Shown here: positions 33,535 to 42,505 of the stretch, one piece after another
Layout: each line of letters begins with the position of its first letter
Position numbering within the stretch: the stretch's first letter is position 1
Assembly (NCBI GenBank): GCA_963819785.1
Contig: CAWFXW010000037.1
Location: forward strand, 558,001 to 622,000
From: Palsa-504 sp963819785
GTDB taxonomy: Bacteria; Actinomycetota; Actinomycetes; Streptosporangiales; Streptosporangiaceae
Direction of reading: 5' to 3'
Length of the DNA: 64,000 bases
Program-made: the position numbers and the translations under genes
Notes under the pieces: model-generated
Database searches by the model: none
Told to the model about the DNA's origin: nothing
The model's input: the letters and a program-made list of their open reading frames with translations, nothing else

Positions 33535-35430
33535 GTGCGGCGAAGCGTTGATTTGGGTCATGTGAACGGGACATCAGGCGACCCACGGCCCGATCGGTAC
33601 AGGTGGATCGCCCTGTCCAATACGACGCTGAGCATGACCATGGCGACGATCGACGCGTCCATCGTCATCGTCGCGATGCCCGCCATCTTCCGCGGCATCC
33701 ACCTGAACCCGCTCACCCCCGGCAACGTGACCTACCTGCTCTGGATGATCCTCGGCTACCTGCTGGTCCAGTCGGTACTGGTGGTGACGCTGGGGCGGCT
33801 GGGCGACATGTTCGGCCGGGTAAAGATCTACAACCTGGGCTTCGTCGTCTTCACCCTGGCCTCGGTCGCGCTGTCGCTGGACCCGCTGACCGGCGCCGAC
33901 GGAGCGATGTGGCTGATCGGGTGGCGGTTCGTGCAGGCGTTCGGCGGCGCGATGCTGATGGCCAACTCGGCCGCGATCTTGACCGACGCGTTCCCGGCCA
34001 ACAAGCGCGGCATGGCGCTGGGCGTCAATCAGATCGCCGGCATCTCCGGGCAGTTCGTCGGCCTGCTGCTCGGCGGTGCCCTCGCCGCGGTGGACTGGCG
34101 CCTGATCTTCTGGGTGAACGTGCCGTTCGGGCTGTTCGGCACGATCTGGGCCTACACGAGCCTGCACGAGATCGCCACCACCAAGCGGGCCAAGGTCGAC
34201 TGGATCGGGAACATCCTGTTCGCGGCCGGCCTGGGCGCGCTGCTGATCGCCATCACCAACGGCATCCGGCCCTACGGCGGTCACGCGACCGGCTGGACCA
34301 ATCCGTGGATCATCGCCGGGCTGATCGGCGGGACCGCCCTGCTGATCGTGTTCTGCGTCGTCGAGACCAAGATCGCCGAGCCGATGTTCCAGATGAGCCT
34401 GTTCAAGATCAGGGCCTTCGCGGCCGGCAACCTGGCCAGCCTGCTCGGCGCGATCGCCCGCGGTGGCCTGCAGTTCATGCTGGTCATCTGGCTGGCCGGC
34501 ATCTGGCTGCCGCTGCACGGCTACGACTTCGCGGTAACGCCGCTGTGGGCCGGGATCTACATGCTGCCGCTCACCGCCGGGTTCCTGATCGCCGGGCCGA
34601 TCTCCGGCACCCTGTCCGACCGGTACGGACCGCGGCCGTTCGCCACCGCCGGCCTGCTGCTGGCCGCGTGCTGCTTCACCGGGCTGATGCTGCTCCCGGT
34701 CGACTTCTCGTTCTGGCTGTTCGCGTTGCTGATCTTCGGCAACGGGGTCGGTTCGGGCCTGTTCGCCGCGCCTAACACCTCCGCGATCATGAGCGCCGTG
34801 CCCGCCAGCCATCGCGGTTCGGCCTCGGGCATGCGGGCCACATTCCAGAACTCCGGCATGTCCTTGTCCATCGGAATCTTCTTCTCGCTGATGATCGCCG
34901 GGCTGGCCTCGACGCTGCCCCGCACTCTGACCAGCGGGCTGACCGCGCAGGGCGTGCCGTTGTCGGTAGCCACCCAGGTCAGCCACCTGCCGCCGGTCAG
35001 CACGATGTTCGCCGCGCTGCTCGGCTACAACCCGGTGCAGAACCTGCTGACGCCGTCCGGCGTGCTGCGGCATCTGCCGGCGCATAACGTCGCGGTGCTC
35101 ACCGGCAAGGAGTTCTTCCCGCACCTGATCTCGGCGCCGTTCCACCACGGCCTGGTCATCGTGTTCACCGCGGCCGCGATCATGTCGGTGACCGGCGCCG
35201 TGGTCTCCCTGCTGCGCGGCAAGCAGTTCTACTATGACGAGCCCACTGTCCCCGTCGCCGAAGGTCCCGCGGTCTCGGTCCCGGCCGCGCCGGTTTCGGA
35301 GACCATTTCTCCGAACGGCCCGTCCCTCAGCGTCCCGAACGGCGACTCCGCGCCCGTTGCGGGCGCCGCGGATCGTTCCGGTCAGCAGCGTTCCGGTCAG
35401 CGGCGTTCCGGTCAGCGAGCCGGCGGGTAA
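33535..35430 (+). CDS. DHA2-type MFS drug exporter
   Basis: About 631 residues and 14 predicted helices (ALSNTTLSMTMATIDASIVIVAMPAIF; GRLGDMFGRVKIYNLGF loop; GWRFVQAFGGAMLMANSAAIL motif C region). The frame opens before 33535; GTG 33535 and GTG 33562 are both possible starts and the initiation signal is weak. The C-terminal ~70 residues are unusual, Pro/Ser/Val-rich with a repeated RSGQ segment. H+-coupled efflux of lipophilic compounds is the family role; no regulator is adjacent. Confidence 0.82.
   Translation: MRRSVDLGHVNGTSGDPRPDRYRWIALSNTTLSMTMATIDASIVIVAMPAIFRGIHLNPLTPGNVTYLLWMILGYLLVQSVLVVTLGRLGDMFGRVKIYNLGFVVFTLASVALSLDPLTGADGAMWLIGWRFVQAFGGAMLMANSAAILTDAFPANKRGMALGVNQIAGISGQFVGLLLGGALAAVDWRLIFWVNVPFGLFGTIWAYTSLHEIATTKRAKVDWIGNILFAAGLGALLIAITNGIRPYGGHATGWTNPWIIAGLIGGTALLIVFCVVETKIAEPMFQMSLFKIRAFAAGNLASLLGAIARGGLQFMLVIWLAGIWLPLHGYDFAVTPLWAGIYMLPLTAGFLIAGPISGTLSDRYGPRPFATAGLLLAACCFTGLMLLPVDFSFWLFALLIFGNGVGSGLFAAPNTSAIMSAVPASHRGSASGMRATFQNSGMSLSIGIFFSLMIAGLASTLPRTLTSGLTAQGVPLSVATQVSHLPPVSTMFAALLGYNPVQNLLTPSGVLRHLPAHNVAVLTGKEFFPHLISAPFHHGLVIVFTAAAIMSVTGAVVSLLRGKQFYYDEPTVPVAEGPAVSVPAAPVSETISPNGPSLSVPNGDSAPVAGAADRSGQQRSGQRRSGQRAGG
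35374..35418 (+). repeat. Three 15-base tandem repeats in the exporter C-terminus
   Basis: CGTTCCGGTCAGCAG, with small changes, is repeated at 35374, 35389 and 35404, encoding RSGQQ-RSGQR-RSGQR near the C-terminus of the DHA2 exporter. The repeat is in frame and probably marks slippage. Confidence 0.8.
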
Positions 35431-35440
35431 AATAGTCCTC

Positions 35441-35659
35441 GTGCCACGCTATGAGTACCGCTGCCGTGCCTGCGGCGACACGTTCGAGCTGAACCGCCCG
35501 ATGACCGAGTCGTCGGCGCCCTGCACCTGCCCGCACGGTCACGACGACACGGTGAAGCTCCTGTCGACGATATCGGTGGGCGGCCTCGCGTCCGGCCGTT
35601 CGGCCGGTCCGTCCGCTGGCGGCGGGGGCTGCTGCGGCGGGGCCTGCGGCTGCCGATAG
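35441..35659 (+). CDS. FmdB-family zinc-ribbon protein
   Basis: 72 residues from GTG 35441. PRYEYRCRACGDTFELNRPM is the FmdB zinc-ribbon start, with the second cysteine pair in PCTCPHGHD and a Gly/Cys-rich tail (GGGCCGGACGCR). These small proteins are presumed metal-binding regulators. It lies 10 bases after the exporter and may be co-transcribed. Confidence 0.85.
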   Translation: MPRYEYRCRACGDTFELNRPMTESSAPCTCPHGHDDTVKLLSTISVGGLASGRSAGPSAGGGGCCGGACGCR

Positions 35660-35685
35660 CCCGGGGTGGCCATTTGATACGTCTT

Positions 35686-35701
35686 TGTCTCATTTGAGAC
35701 A
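35686..35701. promoter_or_regulatory. Perfect inverted repeat TGTCTCA-TT-TGAGACA
   Basis: TGTCTCA (35686-35692) and TGAGACA (35695-35701) form a tight 16-base palindrome about 90 bases before the membrane-protein gene at 35791. Shape and size suit a TetR/GntR-type operator; no run of T follows to suggest a terminator. Confidence 0.4.
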
Positions 35702-35790
35702 TCCGCGCTGACTCGTGTGGGACATCGCCCGGCCGACCCTCCTGCTTGGCTTGACCTGGAAGGTACAGCGAAAGTACGGAGGCAAGTGTC

Positions 35791-36369
35791 ATGGCCGTGG
35801 CGATGATCGACAGACCATCCTGGCCGTACCGGCCGGCCCGGGGACATAATCCCCTGGGCCGTGACCTGCCTGATCGAGCACAGCCTGATCAGGGGCCCGC
35901 CCAAGAGATCATCGGTGAGATGGCGTGGCTGCTGCGCGACACGCGCAGCAGTATGTTCTTGGGCGGTGGTGTGCTGAGCGCGATCACCATCGCCATCGGC
36001 CTGGAGGCCGCGTTCTCCGCCCACGCGCTGCGGCCCGGCGTCCTCGGCGCGGTAAACGCAGGCCTGCTGGCCGGCCTGCTGCTGTGCTGGCTCACCGCGG
36101 TCATCATGCTGGCCGTGGCCAACCGGCCGGTGCACGGTGCGCTCAGCGAGATCCGCTGGAAGACGGGTGCCCCGATGGACCCGCGGGCCGGGTGGCTCAC
36201 CCTGCCGCCGAAGGGCAGCGATTCGAAGGAATGGACGTGGGCGCGTGCTCACCTGCTGCTCGCCGCGGCCCGGCTGGCCCGCCGGCGTACCCAGGTCGCT
36301 GACACCTGGACCTACATCGCCGCCGCGTACTTCCTGCTCTGGACCGTCGTGATCCTGCTCGGCCTATGA
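35791..36369 (+). CDS. Hypothetical membrane protein with about three helices
   Basis: 192 residues; ATG 35791 after GGAGG (spacing ~9). Hydrophobic segments lie near residues 55-75 (MFLGGGVLSAITIAIGLEAAF), 82-107 (GVLGAVNAGLLAGLLLCWLTAVIMLAV) and 172-190 (YIAAAYFLLWTVVILLGL). The first ~40 residues are Pro/Arg-rich and cytosolic. No domain is recognised; an integral membrane role is all that can be stated. Confidence 0.7.
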   Translation: MAVAMIDRPSWPYRPARGHNPLGRDLPDRAQPDQGPAQEIIGEMAWLLRDTRSSMFLGGGVLSAITIAIGLEAAFSAHALRPGVLGAVNAGLLAGLLLCWLTAVIMLAVANRPVHGALSEIRWKTGAPMDPRAGWLTLPPKGSDSKEWTWARAHLLLAAARLARRRTQVADTWTYIAAAYFLLWTVVILLGL

Positions 36370-36485
36370 GGGGGGCCGAGAAGGCACGTCTCACCTCGGG
36401 ATTTGTCAATGACCAGGCAACGAGTCATTGTTAGAACCAGTGTCGGCTATTACCCGCTTGCCGCCATATAAGGCATTTTCCGACG

Positions 36486-37163
36486 GTGACAAAGAAGATG
36501 CAGGGGATGGGATTCTGGAATCTGCTTTCCCGGGCTGAGCAGGATGCCCTGTCTGGCCTCGGGATACGCAAGGAGTATTCGGCCAAGACGACGCTCTGCC
36601 TGGAGGGCGATCCAGCCACCCACGTGTTCATCTTGCGGGCTGGCTGGGTCAAGATCCTTTCCACGTCCAAAGATGGCCACGAGATCGTGCTCGCACTACG
36701 TCGCGCGGGTGACATCGTCGGGGAGACGGCAGGTGAAACCACCGGGCGACGCAACGCCACCATCCAGGCCATCGATGCCGTCCAGGCGCTGATCGTCGGC
36801 TACGACAAGTTCGGCTCGTTCCTGGAAAACAACCCGGGAGCCAGTCGTGCCTACCGGCGCGTCGTGACACGGAAGTTCAACGATGCGGACGCGAATCTAC
36901 GCATTCGCGAGGTTACGAACGGGGCGCAGCGACTCGCCGGGCTGCTGCTCGACCTGGCTGAGCAGCACGGCCACGGGCCGGACGGCGCGCGGCACGTGGT
37001 GATGCCGCTGACCCAAGACGAGCTGGCTAGTCTGGCCGGGACATCGCGGGCTACCCTGACGCGCGCGTTCAGCAACTGGCGAAAGCGCGGATGGGTGCTC
37101 ACCGGCCCGCACCACATCACGATCCTCGACCCGGCTGGCCTGCGCAAGCTCGCCGGCCAGTAG
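36486..37163 (+). CDS. Crp/Fnr-family transcriptional regulator
   Basis: 225 residues. A cyclic-nucleotide-binding fold (TTLCLEGDPATHVFILRAGWVKILSTSKDGHEIVLALRRAGDIVGE) is followed by the long dimer helix and an HTH_Crp domain (PLTQDELASLAGTSRATLTRAFSNWRKRGWVL). The usual cNMP contact RxA segment reads GRRNATIQA, so ligand binding is uncertain. The start is GTG 36486 or ATG 36498. It precedes a zone with cyclase-domain genes, but no direct link is shown. Confidence 0.85.
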   Translation: MTKKMQGMGFWNLLSRAEQDALSGLGIRKEYSAKTTLCLEGDPATHVFILRAGWVKILSTSKDGHEIVLALRRAGDIVGETAGETTGRRNATIQAIDAVQALIVGYDKFGSFLENNPGASRAYRRVVTRKFNDADANLRIREVTNGAQRLAGLLLDLAEQHGHGPDGARHVVMPLTQDELASLAGTSRATLTRAFSNWRKRGWVLTGPHHITILDPAGLRKLAGQ

Positions 37164-37191
37164 CCCGATGCCTTCGTTCGCGTAGCGCCCG

Positions 37192-37652
37192 TCAGGAGGC
37201 GAAAGCGGGCTGGGCCTGCGCCGGTACTGCTATCGGGAACCGGCCCACGCGGGGCAGCTGAACCCAGCCCTTCCTGCGCTGCTGGCCGACCGTCACGTTC
37301 ACAAGCTGGTCGAATTCCTTGCCGTCCAGACCGTCGTAACCATGCCGGATGATCGACTGGTAGATGGTGTCTGAGGCCACTACAGCCAGCGGTTCCGAGG
37401 CGGTCTTGAGGTAGGCCTTGAACCGCGGCGCATCGAGCAGCCGGCAGGCGAGGTCGAGATCCTCACCGTAAGGGCCCTTGGCATCGAAGTGCACGTCACC
37501 CGTGTGCACTACCGCGCGCAGGCGCATGATGCGTGTCTTTCGGTCGGAGAGATGCCGTTGTTGCGGGTCACGAGCAACCGGGCCAGGGCAGGTATGAGCC
37601 TGCTGAGCAGGAATGGCTTGGGGAAGTCGTCGGTCGGCCGGAGCGCCAGGCT
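37192..37652 (-). pseudogene. Broken class III nucleotidyl-cyclase-domain gene
   Basis: The frame 37192-37527 (from MRLRAVVHTGDVHFDAKGPY through ...VQLPRVGRFPIA) is the C-terminal half of the cyclase-like family also seen at 42.5 kb. Immediately upstream, in a different frame, minus-strand sequence reads DDFPKPFLLSRLIPALARLL and continues toward the HAS/MRLR joint, as intact homologues do. The two parts are out of phase near 37527, and the N-terminal third with the first metal-binding aspartate is missing. It therefore looks like a truncated, frameshifted remnant. Confidence 0.6.
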
Positions 37653-37931
37653 GGCTGGTGCTGAAGACGCCTCCCCAACGCCGCCTAAGTCTCTGACCTG
37701 GTCTTATATACCTTTGCGCAAGTTTCGGTCACGTTTTAAGTCGTTCCCTTGTAATTTGACGTAAAACACATAGCAGTCGTGAAACTCAGAGAAAAGTTCG
37801 GTAAAATTTCGGCAAGGGTGCATGAAGTCCACACGCGAGGGCGGCCGAACTTGGTACAACCAGATATCCCGCAGTCGGTCAATCGCACCCGTTGGTTACG
37901 TAGGGCACGCGAGTCACACGATGGAGGTTCG
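37653..37931. other. Low-GC intergenic region before the HTH gene
   Basis: This stretch contains A/T runs such as TTATATACC, ACGTTTTAAG and AATTTGACGTAAAAC, clearly below the GC level of the surroundings. A GTG at 37779 opens a possible N-terminal extension of the HTH gene but lacks a ribosome site. Promoters for the HTH gene probably lie here; no clear -35/-10 pair is claimed. Confidence 0.5.
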
Positions 37932-39047
37932 ATGGTTGCGAGTAGCGGCCACGCGTCCATCCCGGCCCGCAGACTCGCCGAGCGCCTACGGGATCTCCGG
38001 GAGCGGGAATTCAGGCCCCTCACCCAAAGAGCGCTGGGGAAGGCTCTCGGTGGTTCGGAGCCACTCAGCATCGCAACGATCTCTCTGTGGGAAAATCCGA
38101 GCTCAGACCGGCTGCCGCCACCGCAACGCTTGAAGGCCTACGCCCGGTTGTTCTGCAGCGACCGGTCTTTCGGTTCCACCATCCCGCACCTGCTGCGAGA
38201 CGATGAACTGACCGACGCGGAGCGTGAGAGGGAGATACAGCTTTACGAGGAGCTTCTCGAGCTCCGCGAGCGGGCGCAGTCCACAGACGCCGCGACCACA
38301 TCACCGGATCATCCCGTCCTCGACCACCACGCCTCGCTGTGGCGCTTCCCGGACCACGACGCGATCACAATTGTCTGCTCCGATGCGCCCCAGGCGGACC
38401 GCCCCGCTTACGCCGATCAGGGCCACCTCAACTACAGTCGCCACGCGCGCCACGCCGACCTCGACGCCCTAATCGAGGTCTACGGTCAGGTACGCGCCGA
38501 CAACCCGGAAACCTGGATCAGGGTCCTATCACCCAGGCATCTTGAGTATGACTTCGCGCTCAACCACCTCGTCATTATCGGCGGGGCGGCTGTTTACGAT
38601 GTGGCGCCGTGGTTCGCCAAGGGCGTGTCATTGCCGACCGTCCATCAGTCCGGCGACACCCACACCTTCACCTACGAGGTTGAAGGGGAAGTGCGTGAGT
38701 TCACGTCAACACGCGATGACGACGGAAACCTGACTCACGATGTCGGTTTCATCGCCCGAGCTCCGCACAACATCGCGCCCGGGCATATCGTCACGGTACT
38801 CGGTGGCATTAATAGCCGTGGTGTGCATGGCGCCGCGCTTGCCTTCAGCGATTCGCATGTCAGGGACGCCAACCTGCGGTACTTGACGGATACGTTTCCC
38901 GGTACTGACAGGTTCTGTATTCTAATGCGCGTCCCGGTCAGAAACGATGCCGCCCTGCCTCCTAACCTGTCGAACGATGACGTCCGTCTGTACGAGTGGT
39001 CGGCGGAAACCGGCGGACGCTGGGGTGATCACCCAGATGAAAGCTAG
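37932..39047 (+). CDS. HTH-domain protein with C-terminal sensor-like domain
   Basis: 371 residues from ATG 37932 (TGGAGG five bases before). Residues ~10-75 form an XRE-like HTH (LAERLRDLREREFRPLTQRALGKALGG, ATISLWENPSS). Residues ~140-360 form a beta/alpha domain with ITIVCSDAPQ, HADLDALIEVYGQVRADNPETWIRV, HLVIIGGAAVY and YEVEGEVREFTSTRDDDG, ending with HIVTVLGGINSRGVHGAALAFSD. The GG-containing strands recall nucleotide-sensing or SLOG-like folds; this is inference. It overlaps the glycosyltransferase by 11 bases, so the two are one functional unit. Confidence 0.75.
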   Translation: MVASSGHASIPARRLAERLRDLREREFRPLTQRALGKALGGSEPLSIATISLWENPSSDRLPPPQRLKAYARLFCSDRSFGSTIPHLLRDDELTDAEREREIQLYEELLELRERAQSTDAATTSPDHPVLDHHASLWRFPDHDAITIVCSDAPQADRPAYADQGHLNYSRHARHADLDALIEVYGQVRADNPETWIRVLSPRHLEYDFALNHLVIIGGAAVYDVAPWFAKGVSLPTVHQSGDTHTFTYEVEGEVREFTSTRDDDGNLTHDVGFIARAPHNIAPGHIVTVLGGINSRGVHGAALAFSDSHVRDANLRYLTDTFPGTDRFCILMRVPVRNDAALPPNLSNDDVRLYEWSAETGGRWGDHPDES

Positions 39048-40389
39048 TACAGATCCGCAGGATCCGGGAAACGACGGAGAACTCCCGAGGCCTTTCGATA
39101 TACAGTCCTACCAGGATCTGCTTCAGTATCCTGAAATCCGGGTCAGCACAATCGATACTCCTTCCGGAAAGCGGCTTGTCACAGAGCCTCTGGTCGATGC
39201 GATCGTGGTTCCAACCATCCGCACGGCGGAGTCCCTTAACTCGGCAGTGAAACTAGCGGCGCAGGCCCGATGCCATCTGATCGCCGTCTACACTGATCAT
39301 CCCCCCTCCGGGCTCTCGGATCTTTTCGACGGCCTCCGGCCGGGCCAGGTCACGGTGTTGACCGTCCGCTCTGGCGTGCAGGATCGGTTGCTTGACCTTG
39401 GCGCGTCGCTGCCGCAAAGCCGGGTGCCACCCGCCGCGCTCGACATCAGCAGAAAGCGCAACCTAGGCTTGCTGATCGGCCGCGCCTGCGGGTGGACGCG
39501 AATGCTCTTCCTCGATGACGACATCCGCAAGCTGAGCGTGGCCAAACTGAGTTCCGCCGCAGCCCTGCTAGACAACTATCCGGTCGTGGGGCTCCAGGTC
39601 CGGAAATACCCGGATGCCTCAGTTGTGGGGCATGCGCGACGTGTTACCGGTCGCAGGCAAGAGCCATTTATTTCCGGCGGTTCGCTTCTGGTCAACCCGC
39701 AGATCCTCGATGGGTACTTCGCGCCCGTTTACCATGAGGACTGGCTCTGTGTCATCAATCACCTCCGTAAGAGTGAAGTCGCCATTGGCGGTTCGGTAGG
39801 GCAGTTGCCGTACCTACCTTTTTCGACTCCGGAGCGTGCTCGGCTTGAGGAATTCGGAGATATCCTGCTATCTGGCCTGCTCTGGCTGACTCATGCGCGT
39901 AAGAAAGAGGCTCTGAATCTAGCTCATACTCCGACGAATGCGGAATATTGGCGAGAGGCAACGAATCCGTTTTTCTGGAGGAAGATCTTGGAGGAGCGTG
40001 CTGTACTTCTCCAGGAGATCAATAGGCGTCTTACCGAAAAGGATTTGTACACTCCGTCACCGTTGACATCACTAGCGGCGGCGAGGCAGCGTCTTAGTGA
40101 ACTCGCGCCAGCCGAATTTGTGTCGTTCATAGAAGAGTGGCTGACTAGCCTCACCGAGTGGGCTGCATGGTCGTCTGTCCTGTCCCGGGTCGACCTAGCT
40201 GACAAGGCGCGAGCCATCGAGAAGGCGCTCGCCACGCTCGGTGTAGGCCACGTGGTACGAGTATACGATCCGTCTCTTGAACAAGCTCAGGCAAGAAAAA
40301 CCCACTTTATAGGCGAGTTCGCCGCTCGCTGGGGTCGATGGGTCGTTGTCGATGCTCGACGCCGCTTCGGAATGCGAGGCTGGCTCTAG
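39037..40389 (+). CDS. GT-A-fold glycosyltransferase-like protein coupled to the HTH gene
   Basis: About 450 residues. VDAIVVPTIRTAESLNSAVKLAAQARCHLIAVYTD is the start of a GT2-like nucleotide-sugar fold, RKRNLGLLIGRACGWTRMLFLDDDIRKL contains the DxD metal motif (D160-D162), and FISGGSLLVNPQIL with PVYHEDWLCVINHL provides the acceptor/ED region. The C-terminal ~170 residues are helical. ATG 39037 lies inside the upstream stop. The acceptor is unknown. Base composition is lower in GC than neighbours, suggesting acquisition. Confidence 0.75.
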   Translation: MKASTDPQDPGNDGELPRPFDIQSYQDLLQYPEIRVSTIDTPSGKRLVTEPLVDAIVVPTIRTAESLNSAVKLAAQARCHLIAVYTDHPPSGLSDLFDGLRPGQVTVLTVRSGVQDRLLDLGASLPQSRVPPAALDISRKRNLGLLIGRACGWTRMLFLDDDIRKLSVAKLSSAAALLDNYPVVGLQVRKYPDASVVGHARRVTGRRQEPFISGGSLLVNPQILDGYFAPVYHEDWLCVINHLRKSEVAIGGSVGQLPYLPFSTPERARLEEFGDILLSGLLWLTHARKKEALNLAHTPTNAEYWREATNPFFWRKILEERAVLLQEINRRLTEKDLYTPSPLTSLAAARQRLSELAPAEFVSFIEEWLTSLTEWAAWSSVLSRVDLADKARAIEKALATLGVGHVVRVYDPSLEQAQARKTHFIGEFAARWGRWVVVDARRRFGMRGWL

Positions 40390-40402
40390 CGATCAGAAGC
40401 CA

Positions 40403-41848
40403 TCAGCGTGTCATGGCGGGGGTTCGCTCTTCGGCGGCGTCTAGCTTGGTGGCGGTGCGGGCGGCGGTCTGCTGGGCCCACCGGCTGTTGGTGACCAGGC
40501 CCAGCACCATGATCACCGCCCCGCAGCCAGCCAGCAGGACCCACGCGGCGTGACTGGCCGGGACGAACCGGGCCCGGAGCGGGCCGTGCAGGTTCGCGGC
40601 CAGGATCGAGCCGCTGATCGCCACGCCCAGCGAGGTGCCGATCTGGCGGCTGGTTGAGGCTATTCCTGAGGCCACGCCGGCCTGCGCGAACGGCATACCC
40701 GACACCGCCGCCTGGGTGATCGGCGCGTTGACCATGCCGGACCCGAGGCCGAAGACGCTGAACGCGACGATGATGTGCAGTGTGGACCACGACGTGCTGA
40801 TGCTGGTCAGCAGCAGGGCTCCGCCAGCGATCCCCGCGCCCGCGATCAGGGTGGGCAGCTGCCCGCCCCAGCGGGCCAGGAGCCGGCTGGATGCCACCGC
40901 GCCGATCGCCATCACCGCCGCCATCGGGACCATATGCAGACCGGCGACCAGGGCAGACATCTGGCGTACGTCCTGCAGGTACAACGTGGCCAGGAACAGG
41001 AAGCCACCGAGAGCGGCGAAGGCGCCGATCGCGGTCAGCACCGCCCCGGCGAAGGGCGCGCTGCGGAAGAACCTCGGGTCGAGGACGGGCTCGGTCCGGC
41101 GTGCCTCGTAGGCCACGAAGACCGCCAGGGACACCGCGGCCAGCGCGAACAGCGCCAGGATGTCCGGTGAGTGCCAGCCGTCCGTGGGGCCTTCGATGAT
41201 CGCGTAGATGAGCGAGCCGAGCATGACCACGATGAGGCCTTGTCCGACCGGGTCCGGCCGGCGCGCCCGGGGCGCCCGCGACTCGGGGACGAACCGTGCG
41301 GTCAGCGCGATGGCGGCCAGGCCGACCGGGATGTTGACCCAGAACACCCCCCGCCAGCCGACCGCCTCGACCAGGGCACCCCCCACGACCGGCCCGAGCG
41401 CTACCGACAGGGCGAACGTGCCACCCCAGGCACCGAGAGCCCGGGCACGCTCCGCGCGGTCGGTGAACGTATTGGTAATGATCGACATCGCGACCGGGTT
41501 GAGCATGGACCCGCCGATCGCCTGCACCATGCGGAACGCGATCAGCCAGCCGAGCCCAGGCGCCAGGCTGCAGAGCCCGGAACCGACCGTGAACACGGCC
41601 AAGCCGACCTGGAACGTCCGGCGGCGGCCAACCCGGTCGGCGGTCGCGCCGGAGAGCATCAGCAGGCTGGCCAGCACGAGCGTGTAGGCGTCGACAGTCC
41701 ACTGCAACCCAGCCACCGAGGCGCGCAGTTCCCGGCCGATCGAAGGCAGGGCGACGTTGACGATGGTGCTATCCAGGCCGACGATGAACAGGCTGAAGCA
41801 GCAAATGACGAGCACGAGTGTGCGGCGATGGCGGCTGAGCTCTGGCAC
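40403..41848 (-). CDS. DHA2-type MFS exporter, paralogue 1
   Basis: 481 residues; GTG 41848 after GGGTGAT. It has 14 helices (LVLVICCFSLFIVGLDSTIVNVALPSIGREL; DRVGRRRTFQVGLAVFTVGSGL; RMVQAIGGSMLNPVAMSIITN). It is very similar over its whole length to the exporter at 43.3 kb. A perfect TAGTTGCC/GGCAACTA palindrome lies ~30 bases upstream of its start. Efflux of a drug or secondary metabolite is inferred. Confidence 0.87.
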   Translation of the reverse strand: MPELSRHRRTLVLVICCFSLFIVGLDSTIVNVALPSIGRELRASVAGLQWTVDAYTLVLASLLMLSGATADRVGRRRTFQVGLAVFTVGSGLCSLAPGLGWLIAFRMVQAIGGSMLNPVAMSIITNTFTDRAERARALGAWGGTFALSVALGPVVGGALVEAVGWRGVFWVNIPVGLAAIALTARFVPESRAPRARRPDPVGQGLIVVMLGSLIYAIIEGPTDGWHSPDILALFALAAVSLAVFVAYEARRTEPVLDPRFFRSAPFAGAVLTAIGAFAALGGFLFLATLYLQDVRQMSALVAGLHMVPMAAVMAIGAVASSRLLARWGGQLPTLIAGAGIAGGALLLTSISTSWSTLHIIVAFSVFGLGSGMVNAPITQAAVSGMPFAQAGVASGIASTSRQIGTSLGVAISGSILAANLHGPLRARFVPASHAAWVLLAGCGAVIMVLGLVTNSRWAQQTAARTATKLDAAEERTPAMTR

Positions 41849-41878
41849 GTGGTATCACCCGGATCGGCGGCGTAAGGA

Positions 41879-41898
41879 TAGTTGCCTCTCGGCAACTA
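41879..41898. promoter_or_regulatory. Operator-like palindrome TAGTTGCC-TCTC-GGCAACTA
   Basis: TAGTTGCC (41879-41886) and GGCAACTA (41891-41898) pair perfectly around TCTC, 31 bases upstream of the exporter start at 41848. The TTGCC/GGCAA form suits a MarR-type repressor; none is encoded beside it. Confidence 0.5.
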
Positions 41899-42421
41899 AC
41901 TACCTATCCCCCATGACTATTTCCGCGACCCGCCAGACTCAGGCTGAGATGTTCGTCACCGCAGGTACAGGCCAACGTCCGGAAAACCGTGATCCAAGTA
42001 TCACGATCCGTAGCCAGATCGCGAGCTTAGCGCGCCCGCGAGCACATTGCCAGGGCGAGCGAGCCCCCGGCCTCGCCTCAGCGGAGACCGGAGCAACACC
42101 AGACTCACGCCGGCCGGAGTGCACGAAATTTGCGTTGAATTGCACAGAGGCTCAGTAAAGCTTCGTTCAAATCTGCTTTGGTTTCGTAGACGCAGCCGCC
42201 GCCGCCCTTGATTTCACGGCGAAATTACAGAAACCCTATACGGCATTTCTCGGTTTTCGTCAAGCGGGTGTTACCAAGGCGTTATAGAAACTTGGTATGC
42301 GGCATGTTATCGTACCCTCATAGTACTGATGTTGATGTTGACATGAACGTTTATATCAAGGTCGCAATATGTCAATGCGCAATTCAGGTTCCGTTTTGCC
42401 CGGGATCGCGGGGGGAAGGTC
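41899..42421. other. Gene-poor, low-GC region between exporter and cyclase-like gene
   Basis: From about 42120 this region turns AT-rich (AATTTGCGTTGAATTGC, TTTATATCAAGG, GATGTTGATGTTGACATG). No convincing protein-coding frame is present; three nearby GATGTTGA-like repeats (about 42329-42341) and several short hairpins are visible. It may hold the promoter and a leader for the cyclase-like gene, or be the joint of an acquired segment. Confidence 0.5.
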
Positions 42422-42505
42422 ATGAATAACAATACGGATAGCGATCGGTGGCTCGAGTCGAGAGGGCATCATGGAAATGTCCGCCGGGTTGGCCGCGCCA
42501 TCTGA
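42422..42505 (+). CDS. Possible 27-residue leader ORF before the cyclase-like gene
   Basis: ATG 42422 follows GGGGGGAAGG and opens a 27-codon frame (MNNNTDSDRWLESRG...) ending at 42505, overlapping the start of the cyclase-like gene in another frame. The ribosome site is better than that of the main gene, so it could be a leader or mark a frameshifted true start. Confidence 0.3.
   Translation: MNNNTDSDRWLESRGHHGNVRRVGRAI

Noticed and set aside
33574..35148. 524-residue minus-strand frame in the DHA2 exporter
   Set aside because: Antisense of a helix-rich protein, dominated by Arg, Gln, Gly and Asp.
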